From Pantoea agglomerans (GTDB lineage Bacteria > Pseudomonadota > Gammaproteobacteria > Enterobacterales > Enterobacteriaceae), in the NCBI RefSeq assembly GCF_021397715.1, contig NZ_CP090207.1, positions 496,001-560,000 of the forward strand: a DNA stretch of 64,000 nucleotides, written 5' to 3'. A program made the translations under genes and the position numbers. This document shows, one piece after another, positions 20,514 to 44,604 of this stretch. The notes below the pieces were generated by a model, which was given only the letters and a program-made list of their open reading frames with translations, had not been told where the DNA came from and did not search any database. Numbering within the stretch: position 1 is the stretch's first letter; every line of letters begins with the position of its first letter.

Positions 20514-20899
20514 TGCGCTACACCTTACTGGTTACCGGTCCGGCTTACGGCACGCAGCAGGCGACCAGTGCCTTGCTGTTTGCCCACGCGCTGCTGGCGG
20601 AAGGTCATCAGCTTGAGAGCGTCTTCTTCTATCGCGAAGGCGTGCTGAATGCAAACCAACTGACCGCACCGGCCAGTGATGAATATGATGTGGTTCGGGC
20701 CTGGCAGGCACTGCATCAGCAGCAGGGCGTGGCGCTTAATATCTGTGTGGCGGCTGCGCTGCGTCGTGGCGTGACGGATGAACAGGAGGCGGCACGCCTG
20801 CAACTGCCCGCCAGTAATCTCCAGCCCGGCTTTACGCTGAGCGGGCTGGGTGCGCTGGCCGAAGCCGCGTTAGGCTGCGAACGTCTGGTGCAATTCTGA
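20513..20899 (+). CDS. tusD: Sulfurtransferase complex subunit TusD
   Basis: 128 residues. DsrE-like fold; the sulfur-carrying Cys78 is in NICVAAA. In the TusBCD hexamer it accepts persulfide from TusA and passes it to TusE and MnmA for the 2-thio group of mnm5s2U34 in Lys, Glu and Gln tRNAs. The tusC start overlaps its stop by one base. Confidence 0.95.
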   Translation: MRYTLLVTGPAYGTQQATSALLFAHALLAEGHQLESVFFYREGVLNANQLTAPASDEYDVVRAWQALHQQQGVALNICVAAALRRGVTDEQEAARLQLPASNLQPGFTLSGLGALAEAALGCERLVQF

Positions 20900-21258
20900 T
20901 GAATCGAGTGGCTTTTGTCTTTACCCGCGCACCGCATGGCAGCAGCGCAGGACGTGAAGGGCTGGATGCCGCGCTGGCAACCGGTGCGCTGAGCGAGGAT
21001 ATCGGATTATTTTTCATTGGCGATGGCGTGCTGCAGCTCAATTCACAGCAGCAGCCCGACGCGATTGCCAGTCGTCACTATGCGCCGACCTTTGGCGTGC
21101 TGGCGCTGTATGACATCGATCACTGCTATCTCTGTCGGGCGTCGCTGGCCGCGCGTGGAATGCAGGTTGACGCCGACCGGGTAATGGATGTTACGCTATT
21201 GTCTGCGCTGGAACTGCGTCAGACACTGGCCGGTTACGATCGCATTCTTACCTTTTAG
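20899..21258 (+). CDS. tusC: Sulfurtransferase complex subunit TusC
   Basis: 119 residues, DsrF-like member of the TusBCD complex. The typical start [14 protein letters not shown] and the block [11 protein letters not shown] are present. It has a structural role in the hexamer that relays sulfur for tRNA 2-thiouridine. Coupled to tusD by a one-base overlap and 9 bases before tusB. Confidence 0.94.
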   Translation: MNRVAFVFTRAPHGSSAGREGLDAALATGALSEDIGLFFIGDGVLQLNSQQQPDAIASRHYAPTFGVLALYDIDHCYLCRASLAARGMQVDADRVMDVTLLSALELRQTLAGYDRILTF

Positions 21259-21267
21259 AGGCTTTTC

Positions 21268-21555
21268 ATGCTGCACACGCTCCTGCATTCACCGGCCTAC
21301 AGCGATCTTGAGACGCTGCTGTTAATGGCTGGCGCGGATGACGACATACTGCTGTTGCAGGATGGCGTGCTTGCCGCTTTAGCCGGAAGCCGGGCGCTGC
21401 AACAGCTTTCAGCCTGTGCGGCAGCACTGTGGGTGCTGGAAGAAGATGTTCGCGCCCGCGGCCTGGCTGGACAAATTTCAACCAATGTGCGTCCGGTGGA
21501 CTATACTGGTTTCGTCGCACTGACGGTAAAGCATCCACAACAAATGACCTGGTAA
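21268..21555 (+). CDS. tusB: Sulfurtransferase complex subunit TusB
   Basis: 95 residues, DsrH-like subunit of TusBCD, with the typical MLHTLLHSP start and DDILLLQDGVLA block. Last gene of yheO-tusDCB; the str promoter follows within 25 bases, and no terminator is seen, so readthrough into rpsL is possible. Confidence 0.93.
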   Translation: MLHTLLHSPAYSDLETLLLMAGADDDILLLQDGVLAALAGSRALQQLSACAAALWVLEEDVRARGLAGQISTNVRPVDYTGFVALTVKHPQQMTW

Positions 21556-21577
21556 TCGTCTAAAACCTGGTTATTTC

Positions 21578-22054
<477 letters not shown>

Positions 22055-22135
22055 TGGTTCTCCGTTAAGTAAGGCCAAACGTTTTAAATTAAATGTCAAA
22101 ATAAACTCATAGAGTTTTGGACAATCCTGAATTAA

Positions 22136-22621
<486 letters not shown>

Positions 22622-22687
22622 TCACCACGTAGATGTTAAACCAGCGGGCGCTCAATCAGCCAACCCGCTGGGGTCGACTTACCTTGA

Positions 22688-24826
<2,139 letters not shown>

Positions 24827-24882
24827 GCTACGGTTTAAATTTGAACTGATGCCTTCACCCAGATGGTGAAGGCACAACGTAA

Positions 24883-26079
<1,197 letters not shown>

Positions 26080-26125
26080 TTGTGATATCTGCTGTGGTCG
26101 TGTAAACGGCCACTGCAACAGAATA

Positions 26126-26153
26126 AAAGAGCACTTCGGTGCTCTTTTTTTTT
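26126..26153 (+). terminator. Rho-independent terminator of the str operon
   Basis: AGAGCAC and GTGCTCT pair around TTCG, with an A-tract before and eight Us after the stem, about 50 bases past the tuf stop. Confidence 0.93.
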
Positions 26154-26201
26154 GTCGGCCGAAAAGGCAAGGGTAAGTCCCCACAAAGGCTGGGTTTGAA
26201 A

Positions 26202-26220
26202 TAAAAACGATTCGCATTTA
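26202..26220. promoter_or_regulatory. Candidate Fur box upstream of bfd
   Basis: TAAAAACGATTCGCATTTA resembles the Fur consensus GATAATGATAATCATTATC in its right half, and it ends 36 bases before the bfd start. bfd is Fur-repressed in E. coli. Partial match only. Confidence 0.45.
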
Positions 26221-26256
26221 CACTGTGTACAGAAAATGTACCTGAGTGATGAGTCA

Positions 26257-26451
26257 ATGTACGTCTGCCTGTGTAATGCCGTAAGTGATAAAACCCTTCG
26301 TGAAGTTGTACGCCGCTATCAGCCCAAATCTATCCAGCAGCTTCGTCAGCTTGTTCCGGTTGGCAAGCAGTGTGGTAAATGTATTCGCGCTGCGCGTGAA
26401 ATCATGAACGAAGAGATGCAGCATGCCCCGCTGTATAAAGAGATTGCCTGA
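26257..26451 (+). CDS. bfd: Bacterioferritin-associated ferredoxin
   Basis: 64 residues from the ATG at 26257 (MYVCLCNAV), the E. coli length; an in-frame ATG 7 codons upstream is unlikely. The four [2Fe-2S] ligands are Cys4 and Cys6 in CLC and the CGKC pair near residues 38-41. Bfd docks on bacterioferritin and passes electrons to its heme so that stored iron is released. Precedes bfr. Confidence 0.96.
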   Translation: MYVCLCNAVSDKTLREVVRRYQPKSIQQLRQLVPVGKQCGKCIRAAREIMNEEMQHAPLYKEIA

Positions 26452-26560
26452 GCATCGGGCAATCTGTTCTCTGTGTGAATAACCACATTATTTGTCGCGT
26501 TTTTTTGACTTCTTTTTAACCGCATCTACGCTCTAATAAACCGGACGCGGAGGGTTAACA

Positions 26561-27034
26561 ATGAAGGGCGACATAAAAGTTATCAGTCATCTCAATAAAC
26601 TGCTTGGAAATGAGCTGGTTGCCATCAATCAGTACTTTTTGCATGCACGGATGTTCAAAAACTGGGGGCTGACACGCCTCAACGATGTCGAATACCACGA
26701 ATCGATCGATGAGATGAAGCATGCCGACAAGTACATTGAACGCATTCTTTTTCTGGAAGGCATTCCCAACCTGCAGGATTTAGGCCGGCTTCGCATTGGT
26801 GAAGATGTTGAAGAGATGCTGGGTTCCGATCTTGCGCTGGAGCTGGAAGGGGCAAAAGATCTGCGTGAAGCGATCTCCTATGCAGACAAAGTTCATGACT
26901 ACGTCAGTCGTGACATGATGATAGAAATCCTCGCCGATGAGGAACACCATATCGACTGGATCGAAACCGAACTTGAGCTTATCCGGAAAATGGGGATCCA
27001 GAACTATCTGCAGGCGCAGATCAAAGAAGAGTAA
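26561..27034 (+). CDS. bfr: Bacterioferritin
   Basis: 157 residues. Four-helix ferritin fold with ferroxidase ligands in LVAINQYF (Glu), [10 protein letters not shown] and [11 protein letters not shown], and the heme-ligand Met in [10 protein letters not shown] near residue 52. 24 subunits form a shell that oxidises and stores iron. Ribosome site GGAGG before the start. Its last 14 bases overlap the 3' end of the prepilin peptidase gene on the other strand. Confidence 0.97.
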   Translation: MKGDIKVISHLNKLLGNELVAINQYFLHARMFKNWGLTRLNDVEYHESIDEMKHADKYIERILFLEGIPNLQDLGRLRIGEDVEEMLGSDLALELEGAKDLREAISYADKVHDYVSRDMMIEILADEEHHIDWIETELELIRKMGIQNYLQAQIKEE

Positions 27035-27800
27035 AGCGCGTCTGAAGCACAATCATCACCCAGCCCGCGATGGCCAGGAATGGGCCAAACGGCAGCGGGC
27101 TGTTACTTAACGCTTTAGATCCACGCCAATACCCAATCACCACACATCCCAGTGCCAGCGATGTCGCTCCCACGGCTATCCAGGGTAATGCCTGCCAGCC
27201 ACAACAGCTACCCAGCGCCGCAAACAGCTTCATGTCGCCATATCCCAGCCCGTCACGCCTTCGATACAACCGATAGCCCCAGCCCAGCAGCCAAAGCGAG
27301 CAATAGCCTGCCAGGCCACCTGCAATCGCTGTCGCTTCAGATCCCGTCGTCATCGCATGGGTTAAACCCAGCCAGAGCAGCATAGCGTTGAGCGGGTCAG
27401 GCAGACAGAGATGCCGAAGGTCAATCGCGGCCAGTAACAGCAGCAGGCAAGAGCAGGCAATAATGAACAGGCAGTCCGTTATCTGCGTAAACGTATTGAG
27501 TGCCAGCAGGCAGAGCAGGGCGATTAGCATCTCTGTCATCAGGCTACACGGGCTAACAGGCTGACGGCAGAAGCGGCATCTACCCTTTAAGGCTGGCCAG
27601 CTTATCAGCGGTAAGCTGTCGCGCCACAGGAGCCGATGTTGGCAGCAGTCACACTGCGAGCCGGGTGAGCAGAGTGCGCCAAACCAGCGGGCAGGCGAGA
27701 AAGCGGGTGAGTAGCGATGAGAGGCCAGCGCGATAAAGCTGCCTAATGCACTGCCAGCGATAAGGGTAACGGCGTTAATCGCCATCAGAAGCGAGTTCAT
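27021..27800 (-). CDS. gspO: Type IV prepilin-like leader peptidase / N-methyltransferase
   Basis: 259 residues from the ATG at 27800; the open frame runs upstream to 28139, into the S10 promoter, but the family N terminus ([10 protein letters not shown]) follows this start. A soluble loop carries two Cys pairs (CDCC and CRFC) that bind zinc. The catalytic aspartates are in [12 protein letters not shown] and GYGDMK. It cleaves and methylates prepilins or pseudopilins in the inner membrane. The place next to bfr is that of E. coli gspO (hofD), whose partner secretion genes lie nearby there but are not seen here. Confidence 0.88.
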   Translation of the reverse strand: MNSLLMAINAVTLIAGSALGSFIALASHRYSPAFSPARWFGALCSPGSQCDCCQHRLLWRDSLPLISWPALKGRCRFCRQPVSPCSLMTEMLIALLCLLALNTFTQITDCLFIIACSCLLLLLAAIDLRHLCLPDPLNAMLLWLGLTHAMTTGSEATAIAGGLAGYCSLWLLGWGYRLYRRRDGLGYGDMKLFAALGSCCGWQALPWIAVGATSLALGCVVIGYWRGSKALSNSPLPFGPFLAIAGWVMIVLQTRFTLL

Positions 27801-27989
27801 AGCGGTTCCTGAGTGGAATAAAAGGTCTGGCGGGACTCTGCGCGTAATCCGCTTGGCTGTCATGGCGCCGATCGCCTTATCGGGAAATGGCGCGCAGTAA
27901 AAGAGTGAAACAGAGACGAAGAGGAAGGTGCAGTGCGAGGCCGATCGAAAAACATCCGGCGATAATCCCAGGGAAAAGGGCAACACGGG

Positions 27990-28017
27990 TTGCTTCCTGA
28001 GCAGATTTACGTATAAT
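27990..28017 (+). promoter_or_regulatory. S10 operon promoter
   Basis: TTGCTT at 27990-27995 and TATAAT at 28012-28017 with a 16-base spacer. The transcript should start near 28024, giving a leader of about 175 bases, close to the 172 of E. coli. Confidence 0.88.
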
Positions 28018-28023
28018 GCGCGG

Positions 28024-28510
<487 letters not shown>

Positions 28511-28530
28511 TCAGGTCATCGAGCGATTGA

Positions 28531-30926
<2,396 letters not shown>

Positions 30927-30939
30927 TATTAGAGGATAA

Positions 30940-31221
<282 letters not shown>

Positions 31222-31225
31222 GTAG

Positions 31226-33151
<1,926 letters not shown>

Positions 33152-33171
33152 TAAGAATCGTTTTTTCTGAG

Positions 33172-33204
33172 AAAACCCTCTGCTTCGGCAGGGGGTTTTT
33201 TTTT
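33172..33204 (+). terminator. Rho-independent terminator of the S10 operon
   Basis: CCCTCTGC and GCAGGGGG pair (one G-U) around TTCG and are followed by nine or ten Us, 20 bases after the rpsQ stop. It should end most S10 transcripts before the deaminase gene. Confidence 0.93.
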
Positions 33205-33276
33205 GCCTTGAGTCTGGAGCTTGATCCATTTGTGCCTGTGCGATTACAGAAGTGATGGCGCTCACAAATTTCGCAG

Positions 33277-33355
33277 GATCTGCGGCTTATGCTGCGGATC
33301 TCCGGGCCTGTCGCCTGGAAACCCTGATCTCAGTCAGAACAGGGTTATCATAACC
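33277..33355 (+). promoter_or_regulatory. Structured leader and palindrome before the deaminase gene
   Basis: In the 168 bases between the S10 terminator and the gene I see a 10-bp hairpin (33277-33286 with 33291-33300, two G-U pairs, TTAT loop), a 7-bp hairpin (AACCCTG with CAGGGTT, about 33330-33347) and a perfect 13-base palindrome GGTTATCATAACC at 33343-33355. The palindrome ends 17 bases before the start codon, where an operator or translational control site could lie. No clear sigma-70 promoter is evident. Confidence 0.35.
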
Positions 33356-33372
33356 GTACAAGGAAATGTGCT

Positions 33373-34863
33373 GTGAATATGGAGAGTCCAGACCGCTTGC
33401 GGCGGTCGCTGTTAAAATTGCCTCTGCTGGCTGCGTTACCTGCGGTTAGCTCAGCGAAAAACTTGCCGCTATTATCAGGAGCTACACAACAGCAACCTGC
33501 AGGCAATCAGATGGAACGAACGCTATTACTAAAGAACGCCGACTGTGTGGTTTGCATGGATGCCGACCGTCGTGAAATAGGTCACGCCAGTATTCTGATA
33601 AAAGGGAATCAGATCGTTGCCGTCGGGGCAGCAGCAACGCTTCCAGACCATGCTGATGAGGTGATCGACCTCAAAGGCCATATCGTCATTCCAGGGCTGA
33701 TTAATACGCATCACCACATGTATCAGAGCCTGACCCGTGCAATCCCCGCCGTCCAGAATGGTGAGCTGTTTAACTGGCTGACTCACCTCTATCCGCTATG
33801 GCAGAACCTGACGCCGGAGATGATTCGAATCTCGACAAAAATCTCGATGGCGGAACTGATGCTATCGGGCTGCACTACAACCAGCGACCATCTCTATGTT
33901 TATCCTAACGGCTGCCGGCTTGATGACAGTATTGAAGCGGCGCAAGAGATGGGGATGCGTTTTCATGCCAGCCGCGGCAGTATGAGCGTCGGTAAGTCAC
34001 TGGGCGGCCTGCCGCCGGACAGTCTGGTGGAGAATGAGGCTGCAATCTTAAAAGATACTCAGCGTGTCATAGAGCGCTATCACGACGCTAGCCACGGGTC
34101 GATGTTACGGGTGGTAGTGGCGCCCTGCTCGCCGTTCTCCGTCAGCCGAGAGCTGATGAAGCAGTCTGCAACGATGGCGCGTCACTATGGCGTTTCAATG
34201 CATACCCACCTGGCTGAAAACGACAGTGATATCCGTTACAGCCGCGAGAAGTTCAATATGACGCCAGCACAGTATGTAGAGGACCTCGGCTGGGTAGGTC
34301 CGGACGTCTGGCATGCGCACTGTGTGAAGCTGGATCAGCACGGTATTGAGCTCTTTGCCCGCACCGGTACCGGTATCGCGCACTGTCCCTGCTCGAATAT
34401 GCGACTGGGCTCGGGTATCGCGCCTGTACGTCACATGTGCGATGCCGGTGTGCACGTTGGTATGGGTGTCGATGGTTCCGCCTCCAATGACAGCTCTGAC
34501 ATGATTGCAGAGGTGCGTCAGGCGCTGCTGCTACAGCGTGTCGGCTTTGGTCCGGACGCGATGACGGCACGACAGGCACTGGAACTGGCGACGCTTGGCG
34601 GGGCGAAGGTACTGAACCGCGATGATGTCGGAACGATTGCGCCGGGCATGATGGCCGATTTGGCGGTTTTTGACCTGAATCAGATTGGGCTGGCCGGGGC
34701 AGGGCACGATCCGGTTGCCTCGCTGGTCTTCTGTAATCCCGGTCAGGTCGCTTACAGCATCATCAACGGCAATGTCAGGGTGCGTAACGGCCAACTGACG
34801 GGAATTGAGCTGCCAGCGGTGTTGCGTCAGCATAACCAACTGGCCAGAAAGTTGGTCAGTTAG
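33373..34863 (+). CDS. Putative 8-oxoguanine deaminase (amidohydrolase) with Tat-like leader
   Basis: 496 residues from the GTG at 33373, which has the ribosome site AAGGA 8 bases upstream; ATG at 33379 is an alternative, and ATG at 33511 (residue 47) is where cytosolic homologues begin. The amidohydrolase barrel has metal ligands His113 and His115 (INTHHHM), His277/His279 in MHTHLAEN, His314/His316 in WHAHCV and Asp367 in GVDGSASND. The block FHASRGSMSVG with LPPDS is typical of 8-oxoguanine deaminases, which convert 8-oxoguanine to urate; related enzymes act on hydroxyatrazines. Residues 1-46 look like a twin-arginine signal: RRSLLK, a hydrophobic core and VSSA. It interrupts the S10-spc junction. 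Confidence 0.75.
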   Translation: MNMESPDRLRRSLLKLPLLAALPAVSSAKNLPLLSGATQQQPAGNQMERTLLLKNADCVVCMDADRREIGHASILIKGNQIVAVGAAATLPDHADEVIDLKGHIVIPGLINTHHHMYQSLTRAIPAVQNGELFNWLTHLYPLWQNLTPEMIRISTKISMAELMLSGCTTTSDHLYVYPNGCRLDDSIEAAQEMGMRFHASRGSMSVGKSLGGLPPDSLVENEAAILKDTQRVIERYHDASHGSMLRVVVAPCSPFSVSRELMKQSATMARHYGVSMHTHLAENDSDIRYSREKFNMTPAQYVEDLGWVGPDVWHAHCVKLDQHGIELFARTGTGIAHCPCSNMRLGSGIAPVRHMCDAGVHVGMGVDGSASNDSSDMIAEVRQALLLQRVGFGPDAMTARQALELATLGGAKVLNRDDVGTIAPGMMADLAVFDLNQIGLAGAGHDPVASLVFCNPGQVAYSIINGNVRVRNGQLTGIELPAVLRQHNQLARKLVS

Positions 34864-34914
34864 TCCATTCGGGCACTTTATTCAGGAAGCGACGAAAAAT
34901 AAGGCAGATTACAT

Positions 34915-34943
34915 TTGCTACTGTTCGCACTATTCCCTAGAAT
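34915..34943 (+). promoter_or_regulatory. Promoter-like sequence before the spc region
   Basis: TTGCTA at 34915-34920 and TAGAAT at 34938-34943 with a 17-base spacer. A transcript would start near 34950 and meet the terminator at 34973-35000 almost at once. Confidence 0.45.
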
Positions 34944-34972
34944 ACGCCCTCCCTGTCATCAGGGAAAATCAG

Positions 34973-35000
34973 CGGCTCGATTGAGAGCCGTTTATTTTTT
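34973..35000 (+). terminator. Rho-independent terminator upstream of the spc promoter
   Basis: CGGCTC and GAGCCG pair perfectly around GATTGA and are followed by TTTATTTTTT. It would end transcripts from the deaminase gene before the spc operon. Confidence 0.85.
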
Positions 35001-35001
35001 C

Positions 35002-35030
35002 TACCCATCTGTGAGAACCGGTGTTACAAT
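35002..35030 (+). promoter_or_regulatory. spc operon promoter
   Basis: TACAAT at 35025-35030 followed by GCCGCGCCCTC, the sequence seen at the E. coli spc promoter, with the same GTAGTAGTTGACATTAGC leader before rplN. The -35 region is weak by consensus in both species. Confidence 0.75.
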
Positions 35031-35099
35031 GCCGCGCCCTCAATTATGGGGCTTTCTAACGACCTGAGGTTTAGGTCCCGAAGTAGTAGTTGACATTAG

Positions 35100-36362
<1,263 letters not shown>

Positions 36363-36367
36363 GGTAG

Positions 36368-36682
<315 letters not shown>

Positions 36683-36696
36683 TTGTCACCAATTGA

Positions 36697-38016
<1,320 letters not shown>

Positions 38017-38021
38017 GGTAG

Positions 38022-39154
<1,133 letters not shown>

Positions 39155-39161
39155 GTAGCAG

Positions 39162-40642
<1,481 letters not shown>

Positions 40643-40660
40643 TTTTGTCACATATTTTTC

Positions 40661-40689
40661 TTGCAAAGTCGGGTTGAGCTGGCTAGATT
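40661..40689 (+). promoter_or_regulatory. alpha operon promoter
   Basis: TTGCAA at 40661-40666 and TAGATT at 40684-40689 with a 17-base spacer, the same sequence as in E. coli. The -10 lies inside the hairpin that may end the spc operon. Confidence 0.9.
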
Positions 40690-40700
40690 AGCCAGCCAAT
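40677..40700 (+). terminator. Hairpin at the end of the spc operon, overlapping the alpha promoter
   Basis: CTGGCTA and TAGCCAG form a 7- to 8-bp stem with a GAT loop, followed by CAATCTTTTG. The U-run is weak, and E. coli allows spc-to-alpha readthrough. Confidence 0.5.
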
Positions 40701-40788
40701 CTTTTGTATGTCAGTGCGTTTCCATTTGAGTATCCTGAAAACGGGCTTTTCAGCATGGGACGTGCTTATTTAATTATAGGAGTGCATA
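40697..40788 (+). promoter_or_regulatory. alpha operon leader with S4-binding pseudoknot
   Basis: About 90 bases before rpsM, nearly identical to the E. coli alpha leader around GAGTATCCTGAAAACGGGC and TTTCAGCATGG. There S4 binds a double pseudoknot that holds the GUG start of rpsM and so represses the operon. The rpsM start is GUG here as well. Function by homology. Confidence 0.8.
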
Positions 40789-41145
40789 GTGGCCCGTATA
40801 GCAGGCATTAACATTCCTGATCAAAAACATACCGTTATCGCATTAACTTCGATCTTCGGTATCGGTAAAACTCGTTCTAAAGCCATCTGCGCTTCAACGG
40901 GTATTGCTGAAAATGTTAAGATCAGTGAGCTGTCTGAAGAACAAATTGATCAGCTGCGTGATGCAGTTGCGAAATTCGTTGTAGAAGGTGATCTGCGCCG
41001 TGAAATCACCCTGAGCATCAAGCGTCTTATGGACCTTGGTTGCTACCGTGGTTTGCGCCATCGTCGTGGTCTCCCGGTTCGCGGTCAGCGTACCAAGACC
41101 AACGCACGTACCCGTAAGGGTCCGCGTAAACCGATCAAGAAATAA
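40789..41145 (+). CDS. rpsM: 30S ribosomal protein S13
   Basis: 118 residues from a GTG start, as in E. coli; ribosome site AGGAG. 30S head, contacts P-site tRNA through its basic tail and bridges to L5. First gene of the alpha operon. Confidence 0.99.
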   Translation: MARIAGINIPDQKHTVIALTSIFGIGKTRSKAICASTGIAENVKISELSEEQIDQLRDAVAKFVVEGDLRREITLSIKRLMDLGCYRGLRHRRGLPVRGQRTKTNARTRKGPRKPIKK

Positions 41146-41158
41146 TCGGGGTGAGTAA

Positions 41159-41551
<393 letters not shown>

Positions 41552-41566
41552 CGCCCGTTTTTTTAG

Positions 41567-42205
<639 letters not shown>

Positions 42206-42230
42206 AGCTTAGTACCAAAGAGAGGACACA

Positions 42231-43220
42231 ATGCAGGGTTCTGTGACAGAGTTTCTAAAACCGCGCCTGGTAGATATCGAGCAAGTGAGTTCGACGCACG
42301 CCAAGGTGACCCTTGAGCCTTTAGAGCGTGGCTTTGGCCATACTCTTGGTAACGCACTGCGCCGTATTCTGCTTTCTTCCATGCCGGGTTGCGCGGTGAC
42401 CGAGGTTGAAATTGATGGTGTACTACATGAGTACAGCACCAAAGAGGGCGTACAGGAAGATATCCTGGAAATCCTGCTCAACCTGAAAGGGCTGGCGGTA
42501 AGAGTTCAGGGTAAAGATGAAGTCATTCTGACCCTGAATAAATCTGGCATTGGCCCTGTGACTGCAGCCGACATTACCCATGATGGTGATGTCGAAATCG
42601 TCAAGCCTCAGCACGTGATCTGCCATCTGACCGATGAGAACGCTGCTATCAGCATGCGTATCAAAGTTCAGCGTGGTCGTGGTTATGTGCCGGCTTCTGC
42701 CCGAATTCATTCGGAAGAAGATGAGCGCCCAATCGGCCGTCTGTTAGTTGATGCTTGCTACAGCCCTGTAGATCGTATTGCCTACAATGTTGAAGCAGCG
42801 CGCGTCGAACAGCGCACCGACCTGGACAAGCTGGTCATCGAAATGGAAACCAACGGCACAATCGATCCTGAAGAGGCGATTCGTCGTGCGGCTACCATCC
42901 TGGCAGAACAACTGGAAGCTTTCGTTGACTTACGTGATGTACGTCAGCCGGAAGTGAAAGAAGAGAAACCAGAATTCGATCCGATCCTGCTGCGCCCTGT
43001 TGACGATCTGGAATTGACTGTCCGCTCTGCTAACTGCCTTAAGGCAGAAGCTATCCACTACATCGGTGATCTGGTACAGCGTACCGAGGTTGAGCTGCTT
43101 AAAACGCCTAACCTGGGTAAAAAATCTCTTACTGAGATTAAAGATGTGCTGGCCTCACGTGGTCTTTCTCTGGGCATGCGCCTCGAGAACTGGCCGCCGG
43201 CAAGCATTGCTGATGAATAA
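42231..43220 (+). CDS. rpoA: RNA polymerase alpha subunit
   Basis: 329 residues. N-terminal assembly domain (about 1-235), a flexible linker, and the C-terminal domain (about 249-329) that reads UP elements and activators; the DNA-binding Arg of [12 protein letters not shown] is present. alpha operon, between rpsD and rplQ, as usual. Confidence 0.99.
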
Positions 43221-43236
43221 CCCGATCACAGGTTAA

Positions 43237-43647
<411 letters not shown>

Positions 43648-43661
43648 TCTGTAGCAATGTA

Positions 43662-43687
43662 AAAAACCCGCTTCGGCGGGTTTTTTA
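43662..43687. terminator. Rho-independent terminator of the alpha operon
   Basis: AACCCGC and GCGGGTT pair around TTCG, with A-tracts before and six Us after, 15 bases past the rplQ stop; symmetrical enough to work on both strands. Confidence 0.93.
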
Positions 43688-43756
43688 TTGCCCGGAATTT
43701 ACTATCTTTAGGTCTTATCATCAGGTTGCGCTATCTGGAGAGCAGAGGAGTTGACC

Positions 43757-44128
43757 ATGTGGTTGATTGATCAGCTTGCAGAACAACACATCAAAGCCGC
43801 GCTGGATAAGGGAGAGCTGAGCCAGTTGCCCGGTGAAGGCAAGCCGCTTCAGCTTGATGACGACAGTCATGTCCCGCCAGAGCTTCGTGCCGGTTATCGG
43901 CTGCTAAAGAATGCCGGTTTTCTGCCGCCCGAACTGGAACTACGTCGTGAAGCGATCGAAGTTAACGATCTGATTCGCCAGCTTGATCCTGCCGATCCGC
44001 GCTATCAGGATCATTGCCGCCGCCTTAAAGTTCTGGAGCTGAGGCTACAGCAGGCCGGTATGCGCACCGATTTTCTGCACGGTGACTATGCCGACGCCAT
44101 CCAGCAACGTTTTTCTCAGGAGAAATAG
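43757..44128 (+). CDS. yhdN: DUF1992 family protein YhdN
   Basis: 123 residues from the ATG at 43757, with the ribosome site AGAGGAG 6 bases before; the TTG two codons earlier is unlikely. The start MWLIDQLAEQHI and the block DDSHVPPELRAGYRLLKNAG are those of E. coli YhdN, which has no known function and resembles part of DnaJ-related DUF1992 proteins. Its stop directly abuts zntR. Confidence 0.9.
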   Translation: MWLIDQLAEQHIKAALDKGELSQLPGEGKPLQLDDDSHVPPELRAGYRLLKNAGFLPPELELRREAIEVNDLIRQLDPADPRYQDHCRRLKVLELRLQQAGMRTDFLHGDYADAIQQRFSQEK

Positions 44129-44545
44129 ATGTACAGAATTGGTCAGTTGGCAAAACTTGCCGATGTAACGCCCGATACTATCCGTTTCTACGAGAAGCAG
44201 CAGATGATGGACCATAACGGGCGTACGGAAGGCGGTTTTCGTTTATACAGTGAAAATGATCTGCAACGGCTTAAATTTATCCGTTACGGTCGTAAACTCG
44301 GCTTCAGCCTTGAAGCTATCAGAGAGCTACTTTCCATTCGCGTTGACCCGGCACACCATACGTGTCAGGAGTCGAAGTCGATCGTTGAAAAACGGCTTGG
44401 GGAAGTTGCGGAGATGATTGCTGAATTAGAATCAATGCAGCGCTCGCTTCAGCATCTGTCAGATGCCTGCTGTGGTGATAGTCACAGTAGCGTTTCGTGC
44501 TCAATTCTTGAAGCGCTTGAACGAGGAGAAGGGATCAGCAGTTAG
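44129..44545 (+). CDS. zntR: Zn(II)-responsive MerR-family regulator ZntR
   Basis: 138 residues. MerR-type winged helix at the N terminus ([20 protein letters not shown]), a dimerising helix, and a metal loop with Cys residues near 78 (HHTCQESK) and in the tail ([13 protein letters not shown]), as in ZntR. It activates the zinc exporter gene zntA, which is not in the window. Begins on the base after the yhdN stop. Confidence 0.95.
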   Translation: MYRIGQLAKLADVTPDTIRFYEKQQMMDHNGRTEGGFRLYSENDLQRLKFIRYGRKLGFSLEAIRELLSIRVDPAHHTCQESKSIVEKRLGEVAEMIAELESMQRSLQHLSDACCGDSHSSVSCSILEALERGEGISS

Positions 44546-44604
44546 GGATATTGTTTTTTTTGTGCAAAGGAATAAAGTATCTCGCTATTCCAACAGGAGG
44601 AATC

